DNA of 6,074 nucleotides from Hyphomicrobiales bacterium (GCA_027069645.1 JALXEI010000146.1:1-6074); one strand, 5' to 3'. Positions 1 to 5,840 are shown, counted from the stretch's first letter. Notes: generated from the letters alone by a model not told the origin. Made by a program: numbers and translations.

Positions 1-535
1 GTGGCGCACCGATGATCTCCACCGGTAAGGCGAGATCAGATACAAGGCGCTTGATGACCAGCAATTGCTGATAGTCCTTTTCGCCAAAAACCGCCACATC
101 CGGTGTGACCTGCATCAGCAGACGGGTGACAACCGTGGCGACGCCTTCAAAAAAATGCGGTCTTGTTGTGCTGCACAGCCCCTTTGATACGCCGCCGACG
201 TTGATTCGGGTACAAAAGCCCGGGGGATAAATCTCGCCCACGCCGGGGACATAGACCAGATCGCATCCCGGATCGGCCAGTTTTTGCAGATCACCGGCAA
301 GGTCGCGCGGGTAGGCGTCAAGATCCTCCCCCGGCGCAAACTGCCGGGGATTGACAAAAATCGATACCACCACCCGGTCGGCCTTTTGCTTCGCCAGCTT
401 TACCAGCGACAGATGCCCGTCATGCAGCGCCCCCATTGTCGGCACAAAGGCAACGGGCTCGCCGTCCTTCCGCCATACAGCGATTCGTTCTTTCAGTGCC
501 GCAGCGGTTGTCACTTTTTCCGGATGTTGTGTCAT
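1..535 (-). CDS. panC: Pantoate--beta-alanine ligase (pantothenate synthetase), N-terminal part, cut by window edge
   Basis: PanC joins pantoate and beta-alanine using ATP through a pantoyl-adenylate intermediate, the last step of pantothenate (vitamin B5) synthesis in the cytoplasm. The 178 visible codons cover most of the nucleotide-binding domain of a protein usually near 280 residues; the C-terminus is outside the window. Visible family motifs are PTMGALHDGH at residues 32-41 with the HxGH signature (H38, H41), FVNPRQF at 60-66 followed by EDLDAYPRD at 70-78, and FGEKDYQQL at 150-158, which includes the catalytic lysine region. The family motif RPxHF reads RPHFF here, with Phe128 where His is expected. 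I chose ATG 535, which has AAGGA about 13 bases upstream. An in-frame ATG at 556 would add seven residues but has no clear ribosome site and abuts a palindrome. The gene is divergent from everything else in the window. Identification is firm; the exact start is not. Confidence 0.96.
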   Translation of the reverse strand, partial: MTQHPEKVTTAAALKERIAVWRKDGEPVAFVPTMGALHDGHLSLVKLAKQKADRVVVSIFVNPRQFAPGEDLDAYPRDLAGDLQKLADPGCDLVYVPGVGEIYPPGFCTRINVGGVSKGLCSTTRPHFFEGVATVVTRLLMQVTPDVAVFGEKDYQQLLVIKRLVSDLALPVEIIGAP

Positions 536-556
536 GAGGCCAGATCGTTCCTTCAT

Positions 557-581
557 TGTATATACGAACTTTCTATATACA
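557..581. promoter_or_regulatory. AT-rich palindrome upstream of panC, possible operator
   Basis: Arms TGTATATA (557-564) and TATATACA (574-581) are perfect 8-bp inverted repeats around a 9-base spacer. The site lies 22 bases upstream of the chosen panC start and immediately upstream of an AGGGAGG ribosome-site-like sequence on the plus strand. Dyads of this form are typical binding sites for dimeric repressors such as those of the TetR or GntR type, but no regulator gene is visible. The TATATAC half nearest panC could also serve as its -10 element. The dyad is plain in the sequence; its function is inferred. Confidence 0.45.
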
Positions 582-644
582 GGGAGGCTGTCAATGCATA
601 CAGGTTTGCATATTGCTGGCAATGTGTCCTTGCGGAATCACTTT

Positions 645-794
645 CCCCCGCTCCCCGGGCCTGACCCCTGCTCCCCGGCCTTGAGCCGGGGCCCAGGGCA
701 ACGGGCCGTGCGCTATCCGTCGCCCCGAATCCCTCCACAATTCCCGTCGTACCGCCCTGGATCCCGGTTCTGCGCTATCGCTTGCCCGGGAAGC
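645..794 (+). repeat. GC-rich interspersed repeat, copy A
   Basis: This member of the window's repeat family has the module order GCTCCCCGG hairpin, CCAGGG, a variable middle (GTGCGCTATCCGTCGCC, then CTCCACAA), CCCTGGATCCCGG, and a 3' end of the CTATCGCTTGCCCGGGAAGC type. Its first hairpin (674-692) is CCCCGGC, loop CTTGA, GCCGGGG. A truncated second start (CCGCTCCCCGGGCCTGACCC) lies just before it at 648-667, so the copy looks like a nested or tandem insertion. Reading frames through it give Arg/Pro/Gly-rich peptides that I treat as artefacts. Confidence 0.85.
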
Positions 795-799
795 AAACG

Positions 800-826
800 C
801 CCGCTCCCCGGCCTCTCTCAGGGGCA
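800..826 (+). repeat. Fragment of the GC-rich repeat (5' end only)
   Basis: The sequence CCCGCTCCCCGGCC repeats the 5' end of the family and is followed by TCTCTCAGGGGC, so that CCCC and GGGG can still pair. The rest of the unit is missing. It follows copy A by five bases, which suggests that a second unit began here and was later truncated. Confidence 0.6.
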
Positions 827-862
827 ATCGCATGAAAAATACGCAATTTTGTGCACTTTCCG

Positions 863-1006
863 AGTGTCATCCCCGCGCAGGCGGGGATCCATACGCCGCA
901 GCCTTGCGGGTTACGGCACGATGATCAGATCAGCGGAACCTGTTGGCGAATCCGCCAAACCGACAGTTTCGTGATTATGGATCCCCGCCTGCGCGGGGAT
1001 GACACT
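863..1006. repeat. 144-bp element with perfect 30-bp inverted terminal repeats (BIME/MITE-like)
   Basis: The ends 863-892 and 977-1006 are exact reverse complements over 30 bases. Each end is itself a hairpin: ATCCCCGC, a four-base loop, then GCGGGGAT. The core is the common proteobacterial REP-type sequence TCATCCCCGCGCAGGCGGGG. The 84-base interior carries a third small hairpin (TTGGCG 943-948 with CGCCAA 953-958) and no gene. Two inverted REP units around a short spacer fit a bacterial interspersed mosaic element or a non-autonomous miniature transposable element. I see no clear target-site duplication at the borders. The sequence is unrelated to the longer GC-rich family around it. Confidence 0.85.
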
Positions 1007-1079
1007 TAAAAACAGTGAGTTGGAAGTAACACCCCAAAGCTGTATGGAGTGAGCATTTCATGCGACTGCTCTGGCCCCC

Positions 1080-1171
1080 CCCCGCTCCCCGGCCTCCGAG
1101 CCGGGGTCCAGGGCAACAGACTGTGCGCCACTATTCGCCCCAAACCCTCAAAAATATCAGTCGTGCCGCCC
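1080..1171 (+). repeat. GC-rich interspersed repeat, copy B, degenerate and truncated
   Basis: Matches to the family are CCCGCTCCCCGGCC, CCGGGGTCCAGGGCAACAGAC, TGTGCGC, TTCGCCCC and TCGTGCCGCCC. The match ends before the CCCTGGATCCCGG module, and many positions have drifted, including an AAAAATATCAG stretch in place of the usual CTCCACAA region. The first hairpin is intact (CCCCGGC, six-base loop, GCCGGGG). This looks like the oldest copy in the window. Confidence 0.65.
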
Positions 1172-1510
1172 GTAATCGCGCCCCCGCTACAGGGCTCGTG
1201 GCACAAATGCCACATCCGCGCCACATTTCCCTAACGAAACCTTAATGTCTGTTTACAGGCGCGGAGCAATGGTCTAATCCTGAAAAGGAACAAACAGGAA
1301 GGGCCTGATCGATCAATGCAAGGGTAGCCCCGGATGTTTACTGGGGGTAAATACTCGGATCAGATGGTTCAACGTTCGTTTATCGGGGGTAGCCCCAAAT
1401 AAAGTTCAGGCCCGCAGGGTTGTTGCAAGGACCTTGGCCTGGTTGTGTGAGGTAGAAGTGCTGTTGAGATTGTTTTGTCAGTAACGGTAAATCAGTCAAG
1501 GTAGCGTAAA
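1172..1510. other. Gene-free leader region upstream of porin 1
   Basis: No supportable protein gene of normal size lies here. It contains a small perfect hairpin (GTGGCA 1198-1203 with TGCCAC 1208-1213), and CTAA-N7-TTAA at 1231-1245, one mismatch from the alphaproteobacterial CtrA consensus TTAA-N7-TTAA. It also has two copies of GGGTAGCCCC, 65 bases apart (1322-1331 and 1387-1396). Between them GTTTAC and GTAAAT form an imperfect dyad around TGGGG. A 22-codon frame (1334-1402) spans this block. The region probably carries the porin promoter and 5' UTR, but that is inferred from position. Confidence 0.4.
1464..1492 (+). promoter_or_regulatory. Weak candidate promoter for porin 1
   Basis: TTGAGA (1464-1469) is followed after 17 bases by GTAAAT (1487-1492). 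The first matches the -35 consensus well and the spacing is ideal, but the -10 matches only in its last three bases. It lies about 42 bases before the start codon. A transcript starting further upstream, within the GGGGTAGCCCC block, is equally possible. Confidence 0.22.
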
Positions 1511-1522
1511 TAATGATTATGT

Positions 1523-1529
1523 GGAGAAG
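1523..1529 (+). promoter_or_regulatory. Shine-Dalgarno site that fixes the porin 1 start
   Basis: GGAGAAG lies seven bases before ATG 1534 and favours it over the in-frame ATG at 1513. Porin 2 has the same GTGGAGAA at the same distance from its ATG at 4451. Both proteins then read ATxGGGL-like starts (IGGL in each), so the alignment supports the downstream start. Confidence 0.7.
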
Positions 1530-1533
1530 TAGT

Positions 1534-2805
1534 ATGATTGGGGGACTCTTGAAGTCAACAAGCAGTCTGGCTATCGTGGCAGCTGCTGGTATGTTTATAG
1601 GTGGTTTGGCTCTTACACCGGCACAGGCTGCCGATCTCGGCGGAGACTGCTGCGCAGACCTCGAAGAGCGTGTCGCAGACCTTGAAGCGACCACAGCGCG
1701 CAAGGGCAATCGCAAGGTTTCACTGAAAATTTCCGGTCACGTTGCTCGTGATTTCGGCTGGTATGAAGACGAGTTCGGCGATAGTGAATTCTATTCGGCC
1801 GGTAACGGTACAACCGGGTCTCGTGTAAAGTTTTCCGGTAGCGCCAAGCTTACCCCAAGCTGGACAGCGGGCTATTCTATCAGAATTCGTCTTGACAGTC
1901 GTGATAGCGGTGTACTCGGTCGTGCCGGTACCAGTCAGGGTAATGGTGCTCGTGAGGCACTGGGAATTGACGAGAACTATGTCTATCTGAGCAACAGTTC
2001 GCTGGGTACATTCGTTGCCGGACAGGCATATGCACCGAGTTCAGGTATTCCGACCATTTCTCTTGGTGGTTTTGGCGTTGCAGCCGATGCAGGCGGTAAT
2101 GACTGGAATGCCTCGGCAATGAATGGTTTCAGTCTTGAGCAGGACAGCTCCCTTCAGGCTCTGGCCTATATTTCGCCTACAATTGCCGGGTTTACGCTGG
2201 CTGTTGCATGGGCTGACCTGAATTTTGCTTCCAACACTGCCGGAAGTGGCAGCTCTGCAACAGACGCGGTTGATGTTGCCTTGCGTTATGCTAATGAATT
2301 TGGTCCAGTCCGTATCGCAGCCGGTATCGCCTATACGACTGTTGATAACAAGGACGTGCTTGGAGCCTCTGCGGCTGTGATGGGGTCTGTTGCCCTGATG
2401 CACACACCAACAGGTCTCAATGTTAATTTTGCTGCCGGTACCGAAATTGATGGTGGCCTTGGTGGCGTCGGGAACTCCGGTACAGGGGCTTACAATGATG
2501 ATACCACTGATGCCCAGTACTGGTATGTTGCCGGTGGCATCAACCAGAACTTCTTTGGTCCGGGCAATACCAGCATTTATGGTGAATATGGCAATTACGA
2601 TTATGACAATGTCGCGCTTGCCGATGATACACTTGTGATGTGGGGTGTGGGTATCGTTCAGCATTTCGACAGTGCTGCTACAGAGCTTTATCTGGCCTAT
2701 CGTCACTGGGAACAGGCTGTTGATTTGAATGCAGACGGTGCTGTTGATGCCGGAACCGATGGTGATGTGGACCAGATCAAGGCCGGTATGCGCATCAAGT
2801 TCTAG
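1534..2805 (+). CDS. Porin 1, Porin_2-type outer-membrane beta-barrel
   Basis: This 423-residue protein is a general diffusion porin expected to form a trimeric beta-barrel in the outer membrane. Residues 1-32 are a Sec signal peptide: Lys7, a hydrophobic core, and an AQA cleavage site before ADLGG. The mature N-terminus has a conserved Cys pair (39-40) and a short predicted coiled coil (DLEERVADLEATTARKG), both seen in alphaproteobacterial porins of this family. The rest alternates aromatic and small residues in beta-strand patterns and ends in MRIKF with a terminal Phe, the usual assembly signal for BAM. Of the first 60 mature residues, 54 match porin 2; differences later cluster in presumed loops. 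The last loop (397-409) resembles a calcium-binding DxNxDG loop. The gene is monocistronic, with its own ribosome site and a strong terminator. The substrate cannot be read from sequence. The family call is firm. Confidence 0.95.
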   Translation: MIGGLLKSTSSLAIVAAAGMFIGGLALTPAQAADLGGDCCADLEERVADLEATTARKGNRKVSLKISGHVARDFGWYEDEFGDSEFYSAGNGTTGSRVKFSGSAKLTPSWTAGYSIRIRLDSRDSGVLGRAGTSQGNGAREALGIDENYVYLSNSSLGTFVAGQAYAPSSGIPTISLGGFGVAADAGGNDWNASAMNGFSLEQDSSLQALAYISPTIAGFTLAVAWADLNFASNTAGSGSSATDAVDVALRYANEFGPVRIAAGIAYTTVDNKDVLGASAAVMGSVALMHTPTGLNVNFAAGTEIDGGLGGVGNSGTGAYNDDTTDAQYWYVAGGINQNFFGPGNTSIYGEYGNYDYDNVALADDTLVMWGVGIVQHFDSAATELYLAYRHWEQAVDLNADGAVDAGTDGDVDQIKAGMRIKF

Positions 2806-2837
2806 TCGAACCTGATCACATAAAAGAAACCAAAGAT

Positions 2838-2869
2838 CGCCCCGCTTGCAAGAGCGGGGCGGTTTTTTT
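2838..2869 (+). terminator. Intrinsic terminator of porin 1
   Basis: CGCCCCGCT (2838-2846) pairs perfectly with AGCGGGGCG (2853-2861). A T-G wobble and a GCAA tetraloop close the stem, and seven Ts follow (2863-2869). It begins 32 bases after the stop codon. The sequence from the stop codon through this stem is largely conserved after porin 2, so it was duplicated with the gene. Confidence 0.93.
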
Positions 2870-2894
2870 GCTTTATTCCGGCACAATCTCCCTC

Positions 2895-3068
2895 CCCGCT
2901 CCCCGGCCTCCTTTCTCTTGCGCGATCCCTCTATCCGCTCCCCGGGCCTGACCCGGGGCCCAGGGTAACGGACCGTGCGCTATCCGTCACCCCGAATCTC
3001 TCCACGAGTCCCGTCGTGCTGCCCTGGATACCGGTTCCCGGTTCTGCGCTGTCGCTTGCCCGGGAAGC
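2895..3068 (+). repeat. GC-rich interspersed repeat, copy C
   Basis: A full unit starts 25 bases after the porin 1 terminator T-tract. It has the 5' leader with TCTTGCGCGATCCCTCTATCC between two CCGCTCCCC boxes 39 bases apart. The first hairpin is CCCCGGG, loop CCTGA, CCCGGGG. The CCAGGG and CCCTGG arms follow, and the end is of the CTTGCCCGGGAAGC type. Bases 2926-3029 are identical to 3635-3738 in copy E. A short extra CCGGTTCCCGGTT near 3031-3043 looks like a local duplication. Confidence 0.9.
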
Positions 3069-3117
3069 GTTGTCATGAACCGGAAAACTGAATACAATGA
3101 AAAGAAGAGGGGCCCCG

Positions 3118-3402
3118 ATGACTGCTTTCGTTTATATTCTCGCCAGCCGCAGAAACGGTACGCTCTATGTGGGCGTAACGACGGACATAGCCAAACGAAT
3201 GACCGATCATAAAGCGGGCATCGGGTCAGCCTTTACATCAAAATATGCAGTGCATCGTCTGGTTCATCTGGAAATATTTGATGATCTGGAGAGCGCCCGT
3301 TCCAGAGAACACTCACTGAAACGCTGGCGACGGGCCTGGAAGCTGGAGCTGATTGAAAAGAACAATCCGCAATGGCAGGATTTGAGTGAAGGTCTGATTT
3401 AA
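3118..3402 (+). CDS. Small GIY-YIG nuclease-superfamily protein
   Basis: This 94-residue protein is a single GIY-YIG domain of the short stand-alone type (YhbQ/UPF0213-like), close to the usual family length. The GIY and YIG elements appear as VYI at 5-7 and YVG at 17-19. The conserved Arg is R27 in AKRMTDHK, Y43 follows TSK, and the metal-binding Glu is E64 in SREHSLKRW. The C-terminal block RRAWKLELIEKNNPQWQDL (71-89) is characteristic. GIY-YIG domains cut DNA strands; the role of the short forms in the cell is poorly defined. I chose ATG 3118 because GAGGGG lies about five bases upstream; the in-frame ATG at 3097 would put that site inside the gene. It stands alone between repeat copies C and D, with 49 and 10 bases of separation, and has no terminator of its own. 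All key residues look intact. Confidence 0.9.
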   Translation: MTAFVYILASRRNGTLYVGVTTDIAKRMTDHKAGIGSAFTSKYAVHRLVHLEIFDDLESARSREHSLKRWRRAWKLELIEKNNPQWQDLSEGLI

Positions 3403-3412
3403 CGAAAAGACT

Positions 3413-3580
3413 CCCGCTCCCCGGCCTTCCTTCCTCTTGCGCGATCCCTCCATCCGCTCCCCGGCCTTGAGCCGGGGCCCAGTGCCACAGCCCGTGCGCC
3501 GCCTGTCGGCCCGAAGCTCTCCACAACATCCGTCGCGCCGCTCTGGATCCCGGTTCTGCGCTATCGCTTGCCCGGGAAGC
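3413..3580 (+). repeat. GC-rich interspersed repeat, copy D
   Basis: A full unit begins 10 bases after the GIY-YIG stop codon. It has two CCGCTCCCC boxes 40 bases apart and a first hairpin of the CCCCGGC, CTTGA, GCCGGGG type, like copy A and unlike its neighbours C and E. The 3' end is CTATCGCTTGCCCGGGAAGC, also as in copy A. Several bases are private to this copy (AGTGCCACAGCCC and GCCGCTCTGG). Confidence 0.9.
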
Positions 3581-3606
3581 GCCTGTTGCGATTGTGCGTC
3601 CTCCCT

Positions 3607-3778
3607 CCCGCTCCCCGGCCTTCCTCCGGCACGTTCCCTCTATCCGCTCCCCGGGCCTGACCCGGGGCCCAGGGTAACGGACCGTGCGCTATCCGTCACC
3701 CCGAATCTCTCCACGAGTCCCGTCGTGCTGCCCTGGATCCCGGATCCCGGTTCTGCGCTTTGCTCCGACCGGGAAGCG
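3607..3778 (+). repeat. GC-rich interspersed repeat, copy E
   Basis: A full unit lies 26 bases after copy D. Its central 104 bases (3635-3738) are identical to copy C, but its 3' end is TTTGCTCCGACCGGGAAGC, the type seen in copy F. GGATCCC is duplicated at 3735-3748. A further stretch at 3781-3818 repeats the TTCGCTCCGACCGGGAAG end once more, so the 3' module is present about twice. Confidence 0.9.
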
Positions 3779-3818
3779 CAGGTTAGCAACTTCGCACCTT
3801 CGCTCCGACCGGGAAGTG

Positions 3819-4440
3819 TATGGTAACTGCCGGTTTGGGGGAATCGCCGGGCGCGCCGGATTCGTCTCAAAAAGTTAATGCTGTTCATAAATTTTATACA
3901 CACTTGGCCTAGTTTGAACATCAAACATGCAATGCGTATTCAGGTAACAACAGATGAAAGGTCCCTGTTTTTGGGCTGTCAGAGGGAAAATGTGGCGATT
4001 TTACAACGCGAATATCGCGAATCAGGCAAAATCGTGTCGCAGTGGTTGCGTCGCCTCGAAAGCTTCATTAACAATGGTCTTCAACAACAGCGAGTCGGGT
4101 TCGCCCCCTCAATTGTTGCATCTCTAGCGACCGTCCTGGTCTTGTCAGGCGCAAAGGTCGTAAGTACTAGGCCAGGTAAGGTCGATCAGTTCGGATCATT
4201 CGATCCTGAAGTATCAAGTACAGTTCCTGTAATTTTGTATCCCGTTGTTTGGTTGCATCGCTTTGAAAACGGATGCAGCTGACCTGCGGACATGTTGTTG
4301 CCCGGGTTCGTGCGTTGCACGACAGGGGTTTGAAACAGCTCCTGGAATGCCCGGTGGCACTTCAGGGTTTACAATAAACGAGCAGAACACTTGTATACGC
4401 TTACTGCTCCCTCGGAATCACAACTCGATTGATTAGAGTG
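3819..4440. other. Gene-free region upstream of porin 2
   Basis: The GC-rich repeats stop here and composition becomes more even. The longest frame on the plus strand (about 3932-4282, around 116 codons from the nearest ATG) has no recognisable domain and no ribosome site, so I do not call it a gene. Small dyads are visible: GGATC 4193-4197 with GATCC 4202-4206, and TGCATC 4254-4259 with GATGCA 4272-4277. Nothing here resembles the region upstream of porin 1 except GTGGAGAA next to the start codon. A long untranslated leader, an undetected small RNA, or the remains of a decayed gene are all possible. Confidence 0.35.
4368..4397 (+). promoter_or_regulatory. Candidate promoter for porin 2
   Basis: TTTACA (4368-4373) and TGTATA (4392-4397) are separated by 18 bases and lie about 55 bases before the start codon. 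The -35 matches consensus in five of six bases; the -10 is only partial. It has no counterpart upstream of porin 1. Confidence 0.3.
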
Positions 4441-4450
4441 GAGAAAAAAT

Positions 4451-5767
4451 ATGACTATTGGGGGACTTAAAAAGACATCCAGCCCCTTGGCTCTCGTTGC
4501 AGCAGCCGGCTTTCTGATGGGCGGAATGGCTCTCGCACCAGCCTATGCGGCCGACCTCGGCGGTGACTGCTGTGCAGACCTCGAAGAGCGTGTTGCCGAA
4601 CTGGAAGCAACCACGGCTCGCAAGGGCAACCGCAAGGTATCCCTGACCATTTCCGGCCATGTGGCTCGTGATTTTGGCTGGTATGAAGATGAATATGGTG
4701 ACAGCGAATGGTATTCTTCCGGGCACGGCCCTTCCGGGTCTCGCCTTCAGTTTTCAGGCAGTGCACCTCTTACGAGCAGTTGGACAGCCGGATATACCAT
4801 TCGGATGCGCTTTGATCAGGATCGTAACAATACCGCACTTGGTCGTGCAGGTACCAGTGGCGGTCACGGGCGTTCTGGAAAATTCCCGCGTGTTGACCGT
4901 AACTTTGTCTATCTGAAAAATGATCGTTTGGGTACGTTTGTTCTCGGTCAGGCTGCCGCACCAACTGGTGGCATTGCTGCCATTTCGCTTGGTGGTCATG
5001 GCGTTACAGGTGATGCTGGCGGTGACAGCTGGAATGCATCTGGCATTAGTGGATTTAATCTTGAGCAGGATATTGGCCATCAGGCGATTGCCTGGATTTC
5101 GCCCACAATTCGCGGTTTTACTTTCGCGATTGCCTGGTCGGATCTGAATCTTGCATCAAATCTGGCCGGTGGCTCCGATGATGCTGTTGATGCCTGGGAT
5201 ATGGCTCTGCGCTACGCACAGGAATTTGGTCCCATCCGCATCGCGGCCGGTATCGGTTTCACAACAGTTGACAATAACGAACTTATTGGTGACTCATCTG
5301 TTGTTATGGGATCGTTTGCTCTTATGCACACACCAACCGGTCTCAATGTCAACTTCGCTGCTGGTACGGATATCAATGGCGGGTTGCCAAATGGACCGGT
5401 AGGCGGTTTGGGGTATATTGGTTCAAACGGAACAAATGCCTACTATAGTGACAATTCAGATAAACAGTTTTGGCACATTGCGGCAGGTATCAATCGCGAT
5501 TTTACCGGTTATGGCAATACCAGTATATATGGTGAATACGGCCATTATGACTATGATAATGCCGCTATCATTGACGATACCGTTGATATGTGGGGGCTGG
5601 GTATTGTTCAGCACTTTGACAAGGCTGCAACGGAGCTCTATCTTGCCTATCGTCACTGGGATCAGACGGTTGACAACTCTGTTGGCGGGGGTGCTCCAGG
5701 AACAGCCCTTGCCGGAACGGATGGAGATGTCGATCAGATTCTGGCCGGTATGCGCATCAAGTTCTAA
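4451..5767 (+). CDS. Porin 2, Porin_2-type outer-membrane beta-barrel, paralogue of porin 1
   Basis: This 438-residue protein has the same architecture as porin 1. The signal peptide ends at AYA (31-33) before ADLGG, the Cys pair is at 40-41, and a short coiled-coil stretch (DLEERVAELEATTARKG) precedes the barrel. The C-terminus is again MRIKF with terminal Phe. GTGGAGAA places GGAG seven bases before the ATG. Compared with porin 1 it is 15 residues longer, mainly in loop-like segments: an enlarged Gly/Asn-rich stretch (NGGLPNGPVGGLGYIGSNG) and a longer final loop (DNSVGGGAPGTALAG) lacking the DxNxDG pattern of porin 1. Strand segments such as ALMHTPTGLNVNFAAGT and GNTSIYGEYG are nearly unchanged. 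The gene is monocistronic with its own terminator. It probably makes a pore of altered selectivity or surface profile, but that is inferred from the loop differences. Confidence 0.95.
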   Translation: MTIGGLKKTSSPLALVAAAGFLMGGMALAPAYAADLGGDCCADLEERVAELEATTARKGNRKVSLTISGHVARDFGWYEDEYGDSEWYSSGHGPSGSRLQFSGSAPLTSSWTAGYTIRMRFDQDRNNTALGRAGTSGGHGRSGKFPRVDRNFVYLKNDRLGTFVLGQAAAPTGGIAAISLGGHGVTGDAGGDSWNASGISGFNLEQDIGHQAIAWISPTIRGFTFAIAWSDLNLASNLAGGSDDAVDAWDMALRYAQEFGPIRIAAGIGFTTVDNNELIGDSSVVMGSFALMHTPTGLNVNFAAGTDINGGLPNGPVGGLGYIGSNGTNAYYSDNSDKQFWHIAAGINRDFTGYGNTSIYGEYGHYDYDNAAIIDDTVDMWGLGIVQHFDKAATELYLAYRHWDQTVDNSVGGGAPGTALAGTDGDVDQILAGMRIKF

Positions 5768-5795
5768 TCGAACCTGATTACATTAGAAATCAAAG

Positions 5796-5830
5796 ATCGC
5801 CCCGTTCACAAGAGCGGGGCGATTTTTTTT
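5796..5830 (+). terminator. Intrinsic terminator of porin 2
   Basis: ATCGCCCCG (5796-5804) pairs with CGGGGCGAT (5815-5823), extended inward by T-G, T-A and C-G pairs to an ACAA loop and followed by Ts to 5830. As with porin 1, it starts shortly after the stop and after a shared TCGAACCTGATxACAT segment. The stem has changed in sequence near the loop but keeps its pairing. A-rich bases before the stem could let it work weakly on the other strand too. Confidence 0.93.
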
Positions 5831-5840
5831 GGCATATTCT

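Noticed and set aside
594..974. Plus-strand frame with a good ribosome site that could encode a 126-residue protein
   Set aside because: After about 17 codons it runs through repeat copy A and the 144-bp element, giving an Arg/Pro/Ser-rich peptide with no domain. Only its upstream signals are noted.
645..1006. CRISPR array
   Set aside because: The repeats are long, spaced irregularly, and diverged, with no regular unique spacers and no cas genes.
1513..1533. Earlier in-frame start for porin 1
   Set aside because: It would place the conserved GTGGAGAA ribosome site inside the gene and add residues absent from porin 2.
2041..2886. Long minus-strand frame opposite porin 1
   Set aside because: It is a shadow of the porin reading frame, extends through the terminator, and shows no domain or start signal.
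2895..3778. Classical insertion sequence
   Set aside because: No transposase, terminal inverted repeats or target duplications frame the GIY-YIG gene; the flanking repeats are direct.
3932..4282. Plus-strand frame of about 116 codons before porin 2
   Set aside because: There is no ribosome site, recognisable domain, or convincing codon pattern. It is left as unannotated sequence.
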